Of a stretch of 64,000 nt of DNA, positions 42,838 through 52,020 are shown piece after piece. The position numbers were made by a program, and so were the translations under genes. Each line of letters begins with the position of its first letter. Within the stretch, counting starts at the first letter, position 1. Source of the stretch: Paenibacillus sp. BJ-4 (lineage in GTDB: Bacteria; Bacillota; Bacilli; Paenibacillales; Paenibacillaceae); contig NZ_JAIVEM010000088.1 of assembly GCF_020404765.1 (NCBI RefSeq), positions 62,001-126,000 of the forward strand, given 5' to 3'. The notes beneath the pieces are model-generated. The model was not told where the DNA came from and ran no database searches. It saw nothing but the letters and a program-made list of their open reading frames with translations.

Positions 42838-43624
42838 GAAAATATTTAACTATCAGATCGTCTCACGACTGGATGAATCGGGCGCTTTTGCCACCACTTC
42901 ACAGGAAAGGGCCTGGCTCCAATCCATGCTGGCAGACGCGGCGGCGGCAGAGGCTTTTACCCCTTCATCGCTGGATAAGCTTCGGCTGATGCTGGCAGAC
43001 GATGAGCTGCTGGAGGTCGATGGGAGCTTGAAGGAAAAGGCAGGCAGCTCGGCTTCCTCCGTCTACCATCCGCTCCTGCGCGTATTGCGTCCCCTCCTGC
43101 GGTCCCGTTCAGGCATCAGTATGAGCTACCGACTGCATAACGGGCGTATGCATGAGCGAATGCCCGGTTTCCCATATAAGCTGGAGTTTTCCATGGTCAA
43201 GAAGGAATGGAGCCTGCTATGGTATAATCGCCGACACCGGGCGCTGATGTCCACCAAGCTGTCCAACATCATAACCGTCACCACAGAGGAGCTTTCCCCT
43301 CAAGAAGCGGAGAAATTCATCCAGCGTATACTTGGTATTCTGGAGTCACGCAAGGAACAGGGCATCATTGAGATTATTCCTATATACAACGCGGAAATGT
43401 CCCGTATTTTATATGCTTTTTCCTGTTTTGAAAAAGAGGTTGAATATGTTCAGAAAATAGATACCTATCGTATTACGCTCACTTTTCAGGCTGATGAATG
43501 TGAATACGTGCTATCCAAAATCCGTTTCCTCGGTAAACGTGTCAAGGTCGTTCAAGGCGACCGACTGATTTCCCGTATGAAAGAAACAATCACCAAGGCC
43601 CTCGCACGATACGAAGAGGAATAG
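42824..43624 (+). CDS. second WYL-domain protein
   Basis: A 266-residue WYL protein whose ATG overlaps the end of the preceding WYL gene by 14 bases, so the two are cotranslated. It lacks an obvious HTH; the first 95 residues are helical (ERAWLQSMLADAAAAEAFTP). A WYL core follows: RSGISMSYRLHNGRMHERMP, FPYKLEFSMVKKEWSLLWYN (WSLLWYN aligns with WYLxxY) and STKLSNIITV. The C-terminal WCX-type half has RITLTFQADECEYVLSKIRF. Tandem WYL pairs of long and short type are common in Paenibacillus and may work as hetero-oligomers. A terminator follows. Confidence 0.85.
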   Translation: MSLFEKIFNYQIVSRLDESGAFATTSQERAWLQSMLADAAAAEAFTPSSLDKLRLMLADDELLEVDGSLKEKAGSSASSVYHPLLRVLRPLLRSRSGISMSYRLHNGRMHERMPGFPYKLEFSMVKKEWSLLWYNRRHRALMSTKLSNIITVTTEELSPQEAEKFIQRILGILESRKEQGIIEIIPIYNAEMSRILYAFSCFEKEVEYVQKIDTYRITLTFQADECEYVLSKIRFLGKRVKVVQGDRLISRMKETITKALARYEEE

Positions 43625-43658
43625 CTCTATTGAGAAAATATAGGATGTATCCACACGT

Positions 43659-43706
43659 AAAAAGGCCCTTCCTCGTCCGTGTATTAGACAAAGAAAGGGC
43701 CTTTTC
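43659..43706. terminator. bidirectional terminator
   Basis: AAAAAGGCCCTT and AAGGGCCTTTT arms with A and T runs lie between the convergent WYL and aldo/keto reductase genes. Confidence 0.88.
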
Positions 43707-43751
43707 CTCAAATGCATACACAATGCTGTAACATCTGATTCACAGCCTGAG

Positions 43752-44729
43752 TTAAGGCAAGGCTTGTCCGCGCGCGCTGACGTACAATTCATACCATTCC
43801 TCACGGGTCATTAGCTTGCTCTGACGTTCCGCATCCTGACAGGCCTTGATTCGTTCAGGATTGGCGCTGCCAATGACGGGCTGAATCCGTGCCGGATGCT
43901 TCATAAGCCAGCCCAGAACGATAGCTTCACGTGTCGTTTCTTTTTCAGTAGCCAGCTTTTGCACCAGCTCAGCCGTCTTGCGAACATGCTCCGGCTCTCC
44001 GTCCAAAGAACCTCCGCTAAAACGTCCCTGTGCCAGCGGTCCCCACGCTTGAAGCTGAATATCCTCCGTTTGGCAGTATTCCAGCAAGCCTTCGCCGAAA
44101 TGCACATTCGTTCCCGCCTGCTGATTTACATGCACGGTCTGATCTACAAAATGCAGATGTGCCAGGCTCATCTCCAGCTGATTAACGACCAATGGCTCCG
44201 TCAGGCTGCGCTCCAAAAAACGAATCTGGCTTACATTCATATTGGAAACGCCAAAATGCCGGACTTTGCCGGACGCCTTGAGCTTGCCGAACGCCTCTGC
44301 TACTTCCTCCGGTTCTACCAGCGGATCGGGGCGATGCAGCAGCAGAATGTCCAAATATTCGGTTCCCAGACGCTTCAAGATACCGTCCACGGACTCCATA
44401 ATATGAGCATATGAGAAGTCAAAGCGGCCTGGGAGTATACCATCCGGCAGGAAAATCCCGCATTTGGACTGAATTACGATTTGTTCACGCAAAGCGGGTT
44501 GTCCCTCTAAAATTCGGCCGAAAATTTCTTCCGCTTTCCCCATACGGTAAATGTCCGCATGATCGAACATCGTAATTCCGATGGAACGTGCCGCTTCTAC
44601 GGCTCTTTCAGCTTCAATGATATGCTCCTGCGTATACGGGGCATGACTCCATTCTCCACCAAAAGGCATACAACCAAGCGCCAGACGACTATCGGAGATT
44701 CCACGTTTCTGTAAAGGCAGTATCTTCAT
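43752..44729 (-). CDS. aldo/keto reductase (YdhF type)
   Basis: A 325-residue NADPH-dependent reductase with the TIM-barrel AKR layout. SRLALGCMPFGGEW starts it. The catalytic tetrad residues Asp and Tyr lie in GITMFDHADIYRMGKAEEIF near 51-70, the Lys in IVIQSKCGIF near 84-93 and the His in LDILLLHRPDPL near 132. IRPVIGSANPERIKACQDA-like cofactor residues (here IQPVIGSANPERI) close the barrel. Such enzymes reduce aldehydes and ketones in detoxification; the substrate is not predictable. AAGGAGGAG precedes the ATG. It lies 49 bases downstream of cysK on the same strand and may be cotranscribed. Confidence 0.93.
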   Translation of the reverse strand: MKILPLQKRGISDSRLALGCMPFGGEWSHAPYTQEHIIEAERAVEAARSIGITMFDHADIYRMGKAEEIFGRILEGQPALREQIVIQSKCGIFLPDGILPGRFDFSYAHIMESVDGILKRLGTEYLDILLLHRPDPLVEPEEVAEAFGKLKASGKVRHFGVSNMNVSQIRFLERSLTEPLVVNQLEMSLAHLHFVDQTVHVNQQAGTNVHFGEGLLEYCQTEDIQLQAWGPLAQGRFSGGSLDGEPEHVRKTAELVQKLATEKETTREAIVLGWLMKHPARIQPVIGSANPERIKACQDAERQSKLMTREEWYELYVSARGQALP

Positions 44730-44778
44730 TCTGCTCCTCCTTCATCCCCCAAAGAAATATTTGCATTATTAAACCTTT

Positions 44779-45702
44779 TTATCCGAATATACCCATACTC
44801 AAATAACGTTCTCCGGTATCTGGAGCAATACATAGCACCCGTTTACCCGCTCCCAAACGCCGGGCTTCCTGAATAGCCGCCCAAATCGTAGCTCCACTGG
44901 AGGGCCCCACGAGAATCCCTTCCTCGGCAGCAATCGCCCGGGTCATTGCAATCGCATCCTCATCGGAAACCTGTACGATTTCATCATAAACCTTCGTATT
45001 CAGTACGTCAGGAATAAATCCCGGACTGGTGCCAACCAGCTTATGCGGACCAGGTTTCCCCCCGGACAGCACTGGCGAACCCATGGGTTCGACCACTACC
45101 ACACGTAGATCCGGCAAATGCTGGCGCAGCACTTCACCCGTTCCTGTAATGGTACCGCCTGTTCCCGAAGAAGCGACGAACACATCCAGCCTTCCTTCCG
45201 TCTGCTCCAAAATTTCAAGTGCCGTCGTAGTACGGTGGATGTCCGGGTTAGCCTCATTTTCAAATTGATGCGGGATAAAGCTCCCTTCAATCTCAGCCCC
45301 TAATTCGAGCGCCTTGCGGATCGCACCCGGCATTCGTTCCTCTGCCGGGGTCAGCACGACCTCAGCTCCGTATGCTTTTAAAATATTGATCCGTTCCTTC
45401 GTCATATTCGACGGCATCACCAGAATCGCACGGTAGCCTCGCGCAGCCGCATTCATCGCAAGTCCGATACCCGTATTGCCGCTGGTTGGCTCAATAATGG
45501 TGCCTCCCGGCTGTAGATGCCCCGCCTTTTCGGCCTCGTCAATCAGATTGCCTGCCGCCCGATCCTTGACACTGCCACTTGGATTAAAATATTCCAGCTT
45601 TACATACACCTCTGCATCCTGCGGCCCTGTGAGCCGTTGCAACCTTACACAAGGTGTATCTCCAATTAAATCCGTAATATGATGTACCACTTTAAGTGTC
45701 AT
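44779..45702 (-). CDS. cysK: cysteine synthase (O-acetylserine sulfhydrylase)
   Basis: A 307-residue PLP enzyme that makes cysteine from O-acetylserine and sulfide. The cofactor lysine is Lys46 in NPSGSVKDRAA. The substrate loop is EPTSGNTGIG at 71-80, the phosphate-binding loop SSGTGGTITGTG near 178-189, and GPSSGATIWAA near 265 contributes the C-terminal serine. Length and order match CysK rather than cystathionine synthase: there is no heme or CBS domain. AAGGAGGGG precedes the ATG. No CymR box or T-box was recognised in the 190 bases upstream. A second cysteine synthase elsewhere in the genome cannot be excluded. Confidence 0.95.
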   Translation of the reverse strand: MTLKVVHHITDLIGDTPCVRLQRLTGPQDAEVYVKLEYFNPSGSVKDRAAGNLIDEAEKAGHLQPGGTIIEPTSGNTGIGLAMNAAARGYRAILVMPSNMTKERINILKAYGAEVVLTPAEERMPGAIRKALELGAEIEGSFIPHQFENEANPDIHRTTTALEILEQTEGRLDVFVASSGTGGTITGTGEVLRQHLPDLRVVVVEPMGSPVLSGGKPGPHKLVGTSPGFIPDVLNTKVYDEIVQVSDEDAIAMTRAIAAEEGILVGPSSGATIWAAIQEARRLGAGKRVLCIAPDTGERYLSMGIFG

Positions 45703-45889
45703 CTTTTGTCCCCTCCTTGGATGTTCCCTACTAACAAAATAACATAATTAGCTGCTCCCTACCCGCCCCTTTATAAACTATATAAATCTTATCTATTTAG
45801 TATGTAAAATTCTTGCAAAATGGGTCGCCAGATATCAACTGTAATGATATACTCGCATTACTATTTTTTCAGGAGGATACAAGAAACTT

Positions 45890-47098
45890 ATGAGTTCTCA
45901 AGAACATATGACAGCTAATCGCTTTCCCCCTTCCTTGCTATGGCTGACACTTGGCGCCTTCGCCATCGGGATGACCGAATTCGTCATTATGGGACTTCTG
46001 CCCAATGTAGCGCATGATCTTCATGTTACCATTCCACAAGCCGGGCAGCTTATTACCAGTTACGCGCTGGGTGTAGCCATTGGCGCACCTGTGCTTACCG
46101 TATTAACCCACAAGGTGCCGCAAAAAAAGCTGCTATGTCTGCTAATGACCATATTTATTTTAGGCAATCTGTTCTCCGTCGTTGCCCCCAACTATGAGCT
46201 TCTTATTGCGGCCCGTATGGCTACCGCGTTATCACACGGAACTTTTTTGGGCGCCGGTTCCCTGATCGCCGCCCGACTGGTTCGTGCTGACAAGCGGGCT
46301 GGTGCCATTTCTATGGTACTGACCGGATTGACCGTAGCGAACATTATCGGCGTGCCCTTTGGTACCTTTATTGGGCAGCAGCTCGGCTGGCGAGCTTCGT
46401 TCGGAGCCATTGTCGTGATCGGCCTCATTTCTCTTTTGGGCATCATTCGTTATATCCCGGTCATTCAGCAGGACAAGCCTTCCAGTCTCAAACAGGAAGT
46501 CCGAAGCCTGTTTAATCCAAAGGTACTACTAATGCTGCTCACAGGGGCAGTCGGCTGTGGCAGCCTGTTCTCTGTCTTTACATACATTACTCCTTTACTT
46601 ACGGACATTAGCGGCTTTGCCGAGCATAACATTACGTGGATTCTCGTCCTGTTCGGACTCGGTGTAACCATCGGCAACATCGTTGGCGGCAAGCTCGCAG
46701 ATTGGAAGTTGCTGCCGTCCTTGATTGCAAACTATGCTGTACTGGCCATTATTCTGGCTATTCTGACGTTTACGCTTCAAAGCAAGGTACTGGCGGTCAT
46801 CACTGTCTTTATATGGGGGATTGCCGCGTTCGGCATCATGCCGGGGATTCAGGTTCGCATCATGAACCTTGCCTATGAAGCTCCTTTGCTCTCCTCCACC
46901 TCCAGCCATTCCGCATTGAATCTGGGTAACGCAGGTGGTGCTTTTATCGGTGGAGTCGTTATTAATCAAATGGGGCTGGCTGCCATCCCATGGGTTGCAT
47001 CGCTAATTACTGTCGGCGGTCTGCTACTGATGCTGGTCAGCTACATGATGGATCGCAAGACGGCTCATACTAAAGCAGCAACAGAGACACAATCATAG
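45890..47098 (+). CDS. MFS transporter, DHA1/AraJ-like exporter
   Basis: A 402-residue transporter with twelve hydrophobic segments. The family signs are GAFAIGMTEFVIMGLLPNVA in helix 1, SYALGVAIGAPVLTVLTHKV in helix 2 and loop 2-3, AARMATALSHGTFLGAGSLI in helix 4 and GLTVANIIGVPFGTFIGQQL with the antiporter motif C (GxxxGPxxGG-like) in helix 5. The C-terminal half starts after FNPKVLLMLL. DHA1 members of this AraJ/YdhP type export sugars, purine analogues or drugs. AGGAGG lies 13 bases before ATG 45890; Met7 (45908) would be too far. It is transcribed alone. Confidence 0.9.
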   Translation: MSSQEHMTANRFPPSLLWLTLGAFAIGMTEFVIMGLLPNVAHDLHVTIPQAGQLITSYALGVAIGAPVLTVLTHKVPQKKLLCLLMTIFILGNLFSVVAPNYELLIAARMATALSHGTFLGAGSLIAARLVRADKRAGAISMVLTGLTVANIIGVPFGTFIGQQLGWRASFGAIVVIGLISLLGIIRYIPVIQQDKPSSLKQEVRSLFNPKVLLMLLTGAVGCGSLFSVFTYITPLLTDISGFAEHNITWILVLFGLGVTIGNIVGGKLADWKLLPSLIANYAVLAIILAILTFTLQSKVLAVITVFIWGIAAFGIMPGIQVRIMNLAYEAPLLSSTSSHSALNLGNAGGAFIGGVVINQMGLAAIPWVASLITVGGLLLMLVSYMMDRKTAHTKAATETQS

Positions 47099-47295
47099 AA
47101 TCGTTCAGTTTGTTGGACAGTGTACAGCTACCAATCGGACCGCAGCAATAAATGGCGGCGTATCTCTAAAAATAGCAAGTTGGACGTAAACGAATGGTTT
47201 ATTTTTCACAGATTGAGATGATATTGTCCAGTTCCTTCTTCTAAATTCCTCATAGTATGACAGTGCAATACCAATTTATGAGGAAAGAAGTGTGT

Positions 47296-47793
47296 ATGAT
47301 GAGCCTTTATTTTACTAACAACACGAGTAACACTATCTATGCTGCCTATGCTTATCCTAGTTCCGACTGTCACCCCATCAGTTATTCTAAAATCGGCTGG
47401 TATCGGATAGCGCCTGGTGATACGAGGGAAGTATGGAGCGGGTCCGTAGGGGGAACCACATTCTATTATTATGCTGAAGATCACTCCGGAAATACGTGGC
47501 CAGGTACGTACTACACACGGCTTCCGAGAAGTACTAGCCGTGATTTTCACTGGTGTTGGAGCTATAGCAGCGGATCATCCAGACGAGTGGGGCTGCGTAG
47601 ACTCCCCATTGATGAATCTGTAGTTAATTTCACTCTCGAGTTCGTCACCAGTACAAGAAAAAGTCAACCGACATCAAAGACAACTCGTACGGCGTTACCT
47701 TCCAAATCCGGGGAATCCGGCATTCGCAGAATTCCGAGAAGACCGGTTCAATTTAAAAAAGGAACCCCGATTCCAGTAAAGTCCAAATCATAA
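47296..47793 (+). CDS. DUF1036-domain protein
   Basis: A 165-residue protein. Residues 1-95 are the DUF1036 beta domain: SLYFTNNTSNTIYAAYAYPS, IGWYRIAPGDTREVWSGSVG and GTTFYYYAEDHSGNTWPGTY. The rest is a basic, Ser/Arg/Pro-rich tail (TSTRKSQPTSKTTRTALPSK) without clear fold. DUF1036 is found in small proteins of unknown function, sometimes exported; no signal peptide is present here. ATG 47296 or the next ATG (47299) is the start, behind GAGGAAAG. The tail is unusual for the family and could bind nucleic acid or wall polymers, which is speculation. Confidence 0.8.
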   Translation: MMSLYFTNNTSNTIYAAYAYPSSDCHPISYSKIGWYRIAPGDTREVWSGSVGGTTFYYYAEDHSGNTWPGTYYTRLPRSTSRDFHWCWSYSSGSSRRVGLRRLPIDESVVNFTLEFVTSTRKSQPTSKTTRTALPSKSGESGIRRIPRRPVQFKKGTPIPVKSKS

Positions 47794-47805
47794 GTCAGTG
47801 AATTG

Positions 47806-47858
47806 TAACCCGCAAAATGGACATTTTGAAAAAAAGTGACCACCTTGCGGGTTATTTG
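47806..47858. terminator. terminator after the DUF1036 gene
   Basis: TAACCCGCAAaatGG and CCaccTTGCGGGTTA arms enclose a loop containing an A run, followed by TTTGTG. Convergent genes share it. Confidence 0.75.
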
Positions 47859-47915
47859 TGTTTTAATTCCGGACGCTCAGACGCGTGTTGAAACCACAGT
47901 ATTTTGCCTCGCCGT

Positions 47916-48914
47916 TCAGCTTAACCAACGGTCAAAGAAGTCTCGATACCCCTGCTTCATCACCTTACTTGAAAACTGTTCCATGGCGTATGCCTGATTC
48001 TCCATAGATACCTGGCGAGGTGAAGCCGCAGCCATATTGACCAGCTCGAACCAGTTTTTCTCATTCCCTGAAAAAGAATGTGTAGAGCTGATATGTCCAT
48101 AGCAAGGATGCTCCGGCTTGACGACGATTTTCCCCATCGCCAGTGCTTCGGTCAGCGGCATCGCGAATGTATCGAATTTAGAGCAGCTCCAATACACCTT
48201 CGCCGTGTTCATCAGTGCAAACACCTCATCCTGCGTCAATGCAAATTGAAGCTTTACATTGTCCGGGATGTCATATTTCTTCATGCTTTCCTTGTAGCGT
48301 TCACCGCCAAACACCATGTAGACATCCTTGTCGGGATTATGCCGCGCATACTCCAGCACCAGATCAGGACGCCGATTCTCCTCATCTCTACCGATCCACA
48401 TCACCCGGTTCTCCACAACCTGCGCAGGATCGAAGTGCTTTTCCACCAGCCGCTCATTAAAGCCAATTGGGATGACTGTCACATCCGTTACGCCAAACTT
48501 GGATGCCATCTCTTGCTTGAGAAAAGCAGTCTGCACAATAGCCTTGTCCACGATCTGATAAAAAGGCTTCATCATCTCATAGCCTGTAAGTGCCGGATCA
48601 GGAAAACTGTGTGGAAAAAGCACACTCTTTTTAAAAAACATGTTCAAATATGTAAAGCCGGATACCGTATAAATCACGTGCTCAATCTGTTGCTCATGGA
48701 GTTGGTCCAGTACGATATCATAATTGACCAGATCCCCCTTTTCGTGCTCATAACCCGGCAGCCAGTCATGGCTGCTCACATGGCGCTCCGGGGATACAAA
48801 TACAATATCCACTCCCAATTCCAGCCCAATCTGCTTCAGACGTTCTGCAAAAATGCGAGGACCCTGCGCTTCAGCAAATTGTATTTTTCTCATGACCAAA
48901 CCGACTTTTTTCAT
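47916..48914 (-). CDS. GT4-like glycosyltransferase
   Basis: A 332-residue protein with two Rossmann-like halves of GT-B type. It begins KKVGLVMRKIQFAEAQGPRI. The middle has VTVIPIGFNERLVEKHF and RVMWIGRDEENRRPDLVLEY, the start of the nucleotide-sugar domain. The C-terminal part has YMVFGGERYKES and the family's acidic motif region SKFDTFAMPLTEALAMGKIV (E-x7-E-like) near 255-275. Donor and acceptor are unknown. Its start overlaps the preceding kinase-like gene by four bases, so the two form one unit. In Paenibacillus such pairs may decorate spores or wall polymers (inference). Confidence 0.85.
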   Translation of the reverse strand: MKKVGLVMRKIQFAEAQGPRIFAERLKQIGLELGVDIVFVSPERHVSSHDWLPGYEHEKGDLVNYDIVLDQLHEQQIEHVIYTVSGFTYLNMFFKKSVLFPHSFPDPALTGYEMMKPFYQIVDKAIVQTAFLKQEMASKFGVTDVTVIPIGFNERLVEKHFDPAQVVENRVMWIGRDEENRRPDLVLEYARHNPDKDVYMVFGGERYKESMKKYDIPDNVKLQFALTQDEVFALMNTAKVYWSCSKFDTFAMPLTEALAMGKIVVKPEHPCYGHISSTHSFSGNEKNWFELVNMAAASPRQVSMENQAYAMEQFSSKVMKQGYRDFFDRWLS

Positions 48915-49909
48915 CTAGCTCCCCACTTTCTTTGTCCCCATTCCATCATCGCTGCACATTCGTTCAAGCAGGCTAACGTTTCTCCCCGTTGAGCCTCTAA
49001 TTGCTCTTTTGACCATTTGTCGCCGTTTCTATGCTGGCCCGTTCCAAGTCTCTGTAAATCACTTTGAATTAGCAGCAGCATCCACAGCGAAAATATCACA
49101 GCAAACATGCCATATTCCAGTAAAAATGTCGCTCGATCCACTCTTATCCCCAGCAGCTCCAACTGCTCCAGATACGTGTCCAGCATGCGGATACGCAAAT
49201 CGGACGTCATGCGACGTGGGAACAACGGATGGGACATGTCGATCAGATGGTATACATCCCACAGCGGTATGTTCAGATGAGCATGCTCCCAATCCAGCAC
49301 CATAAGCCGTTCCCCGCTTAGCGCATAGTTCCCTGGATGAAGATCACCATGCGACAGTACAAGCTGCTGTGAAAAAGACTGGTACTCCAGCTGTCCATAA
49401 ATACGCTGCACCTGTTGCTTGGAGAATCCCAATGAACTGCAAAGCTTCAGTACCTCAGGCTTGCGCTCGCACAGCTCAGAAGCCATCTCCTCAATGAGTG
49501 GTTTTGGACCGCGCAGCGGAATGCCAGTAAAACGATCTGTCGGCAAAGCATGCCACCACGCGACAAGTTCAACAGCTCGCAACATCGTTTTTTCTTCATG
49601 TAGATGGTGCAGCGAACCAAGGTCCTCAAAAATCATCCATTCTCCTCTGACATCCGTGCCTGCATCAGACCAGGCCAGCAGTTGGGGATAGATGGGTGGC
49701 AACGAAGCAAGCACATGCTCATATACCCACTTCTCCCGGCCTTCCTGCTCATCATTGGTTAGCGGTTTGAACACATAACTTTCAGAAGGCGATACGTAAA
49801 AACGTTCTACATGTCGACCATTCGTACCTGTATATAAAATTTCACGATTCCGCGCCAGCGTATCATTCAAAGTACCGTCAACATTCACATATGGATGAAA
49901 ACAATTCAT
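48911..49909 (-). CDS. aminoglycoside-phosphotransferase-fold kinase (CotS-like)
   Basis: A 332-residue APH-fold protein. The N-lobe has RFYVSPSESYVFKPLTNDEQ with the ATP-binding lysine and WMIFEDLGSLHHLHEEK as hinge. The C-lobe has the Brenner motif LVLSHGDLHPGNYAL with catalytic Asp near residue 190, and LMVLDWEHAHLNIPLWDVYH with the metal-binding DWE near 209. Family members phosphorylate small molecules or, as in CotS of spores, have structural roles. Antibiotic resistance cannot be inferred. Start ATG 49909 has only a weak GGGTAG site. It leads the two-gene unit with the glycosyltransferase, which it overlaps by four bases. Confidence 0.85.
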   Translation of the reverse strand: MNCFHPYVNVDGTLNDTLARNREILYTGTNGRHVERFYVSPSESYVFKPLTNDEQEGREKWVYEHVLASLPPIYPQLLAWSDAGTDVRGEWMIFEDLGSLHHLHEEKTMLRAVELVAWWHALPTDRFTGIPLRGPKPLIEEMASELCERKPEVLKLCSSLGFSKQQVQRIYGQLEYQSFSQQLVLSHGDLHPGNYALSGERLMVLDWEHAHLNIPLWDVYHLIDMSHPLFPRRMTSDLRIRMLDTYLEQLELLGIRVDRATFLLEYGMFAVIFSLWMLLLIQSDLQRLGTGQHRNGDKWSKEQLEAQRGETLACLNECAAMMEWGQRKWGAR

Positions 49910-50009
49910 GGCTACCCAACTTTTTTTGTATAAAATGTAATAGCACGATCATATCACAGTCCTCGTTCCAAACGAAGTCCAGATCTCCTTCAGGTAAATT
50001 GACGTACCC

Positions 50010-50060
50010 AAAAAGGGCTATCCAATCAGATCCACCCGACCTGTTGGACAGCCCCTTTTC
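50010..50060 (-). terminator. terminator of the pectate lyase gene
   Basis: AAAAGGGGCTGtCCAA pairs with TTGGatAGCCCTTTTT on the minus strand, about 35 bases after the stop at 50094. Confidence 0.82.
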
Positions 50061-50093
50061 ATATCCGTACTCCTATCCTGTACTACACTCCAA

Positions 50094-50786
50094 TTAATAT
50101 TTAGTATTCCCGGACTCGCTCGTATTACCGGAAGCAAAGCCTTTGAACAATTGTGGCACATTGTGATACCGAGTATTCGTAATTTTAGCTTTGCTATTAG
50201 GACCGTCCGATCTCAGGATCGAATCCTTTACGTTGGAAATATCCGAGTTATCCACGGTCATATTTACTCTGAATTTAGAGCCTCCCAGTTGACGAACCAG
50301 CTTTCCAATATCATCGGCTCTAAAGTTTTTAATGTTAATCGTGCCTTCCGCATTGATTTGGAACACTTTGTCATATGCGTGGTACGCTCCGCCGCCCGTA
50401 ATGTTTACCGTGCCTGGTTCTTTAAGCGTCAAGGCATCTTCACCTACATCCTCCCACGTTACGTTGGAAATAGTCCCGTTGCCATAGACATGCACACCAT
50501 CCGCAGCAGGTGCAGCAATGATCACATTTTTCAGCGTTGCATTATTTTCAAGCTTGAAAATAGGCTTTTGATCCTCTTTCTGGCTTCCGTCACCCAAGGT
50601 TTTGGGATCAGCAACTACCGTTTTCCCCTTACCATCGTATACTTCCCCGGCTTTAACAAGAATGGTTTTACTAACGACTTCTGGAGCTGCATGAGCAGAA
50701 TAATTGCCGACAAATAAAGCGACCAACATACCTGATAAAGCGATACTTATTCCCTTTTTCAATACTTTGGCTGTTTTTGTACTCAT
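50094..50786 (-). CDS. secreted pectate lyase, PL3
   Basis: A 230-residue enzyme: signal peptide to about residue 33 (SAHA-APE), then the compact right-handed beta-helix of PL3. Family blocks are [20 protein letters not shown] near 65-84, [20 protein letters not shown] near 85-104, [15 protein letters not shown] with calcium-binding acidic residues near 109-123, and [20 protein letters not shown] then [16 protein letters not shown] near 131-166, holding the catalytic lysine and arginine. It cleaves polygalacturonate with calcium at alkaline pH. GAGGG precedes the ATG. A 13-bp inverted repeat with a cre-like core lies about 200 bases upstream. It should act with the PL11 enzyme at 9730. Confidence 0.95.
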   Translation of the reverse strand: MSTKTAKVLKKGISIALSGMLVALFVGNYSAHAAPEVVSKTILVKAGEVYDGKGKTVVADPKTLGDGSQKEDQKPIFKLENNATLKNVIIAAPAADGVHVYGNGTISNVTWEDVGEDALTLKEPGTVNITGGGAYHAYDKVFQINAEGTINIKNFRADDIGKLVRQLGGSKFRVNMTVDNSDISNVKDSILRSDGPNSKAKITNTRYHNVPQLFKGFASGNTSESGNTKY

Positions 50787-51336
50787 TTCAATTCATCCCT
50801 CTCGTCCATTTTTTATTTCTGCCACTGTATCTGAGTTGAGCAAAACATGTAGAGCTTTTCACCCCCCATGTACAATGAACCCATGAACCGAGATACACGT
50901 CTGTGATCATTATCTAATTAGTTGCATATGTATACTTGGTATTTGGTTCAAAGTAATAAACTGTGTATTTATTAGAAAACACAATTTGTAAATACAGCGA
51001 TTTCATTTACAAATTGTATAATTACATTATAGTCACATTTCCAGTAATTTCAATATATAATTCAGCAAATTATCTCCTTTTTTTCAACAAAGTACACAAT
51101 ATTGCCTTTTTTATACTTGTTTAAATCTATTTATCGCCAAATTACGCATCGAAAGAATCATGATCAGTTCATCCTCTATGGTTCTAGATCATTCCATAGG
51201 GTGAGCATTACATTATGAGCTTGTGCCTCGCTTCTGATGTGATCTATGCTATTGAATGCGACGTTTGATGAACGTATAATGTATTTAGTGCTTTGAAGCG
51301 TTACATCTCAACATTACTGGTGAGAAAAGAGTGGTT
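50787..51336. other. divergent intergenic region between pel and aroK
   Basis: About 550 bp, AT-rich, carrying the promoters of two divergent genes. The only clear structure is the inverted repeat at 50981-51017. No credible reading frame was found. Confidence 0.55.
50981..51017. promoter_or_regulatory. 13-bp perfect inverted repeat with cre-like core upstream of pel
   Basis: ACAATTTGTAAAT and ATTTACAAATTGT flank an 11-base spacer. On the minus strand the spacer plus edge reads TGAAATCGCTGTAT, a 12/14 match to the cre consensus. It may be an operator for a dimeric regulator combined with carbon control, or an mRNA 5' hairpin. Confidence 0.55.
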
Positions 51337-51912
51337 ATGGTGCAAAACAATAGAGAGATTCCATTAAGAGAACAAAATATTGTGCTTATTGGCTTTATGG
51401 GCGTAGGCAAAACAACGATTGGCTCCCATCTTTCGCGCAAGCTGTACCGGGATTTCGTGGATATTGACCAGGAAATTGAACAAGAGTACAACATGCCAAC
51501 GACAGAGATTTTCAAAACATACGGGGAACAACGGTTTCGCGAAATTGAAAAAGAGCATATTCTGAAGTTGTGCCGCAATACCCGTCTGAAAATCATTTCC
51601 GTTGGCGGGGGGGCGTTTTTACAGGAAGAAGTGAAGCAGGCTTGTTTGGCTTCATCTATTGTTTTCTTCCTGGATTTAAATTGGAATTCCTGGAAAGATC
51701 GACTTAAGATGCTGATTGACACCCGTCCAAATCTGCAAAACAAGACGTTGGCCGAAATTGAAGATCTTTTCCGTTCCAGACAGAATATTTATGCGGCGAA
51801 TCACTCCAAGATCGATACAGATCAACTGGATGCGGAAGAAGTCGCTGACTATATTATCCAAACTCTAAATTTGGGTTGGGAGCTGTATGAGCCTACTCGG
51901 GGATTGAATTAG
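51337..51912 (+). CDS. aroK: shikimate kinase
   Basis: A 191-residue kinase that phosphorylates shikimate at O3 in aromatic amino-acid synthesis. The P-loop is GFMGVGKTTIG at 19-29. The shikimate-binding Asp is in DFVDIDQEIE near 41-50, the FRxxE motif reads RFREIEKEH near 69-77, and the GGG loop is SVGGGAFL near 91-98. The lid has RPNLQNKTLAEIEDLFRSRQ, with Arg for ATP closure. The tail is longer than usual (about 20 extra residues ending EPTRGLN). ATG 51337 is preferred over the GTG two codons upstream; the ribosome site is weak. It converges with aroD, another step of the same pathway. Confidence 0.92.
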   Translation: MVQNNREIPLREQNIVLIGFMGVGKTTIGSHLSRKLYRDFVDIDQEIEQEYNMPTTEIFKTYGEQRFREIEKEHILKLCRNTRLKIISVGGGAFLQEEVKQACLASSIVFFLDLNWNSWKDRLKMLIDTRPNLQNKTLAEIEDLFRSRQNIYAANHSKIDTDQLDAEEVADYIIQTLNLGWELYEPTRGLN

Positions 51913-51925
51913 AATTAAGAACTAC

Positions 51926-51976
51926 AAAAAAAAAGGAAGACCCAACCATGCATTGCATGAGGGCCTTCCTTTTTTG
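51926..51976. terminator. bidirectional terminator between aroK and aroD
   Basis: AAAAGGAAGaCCC and GGGcCTTCCTTTT arms around a loop with an inner TGCAT-TGCA pairing, flanked by A and T runs. Confidence 0.88.
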
Positions 51977-52020
51977 TTTACTGTGGATGACAGCTTATAG
52001 ACTGTAATGCCATGCATCTT

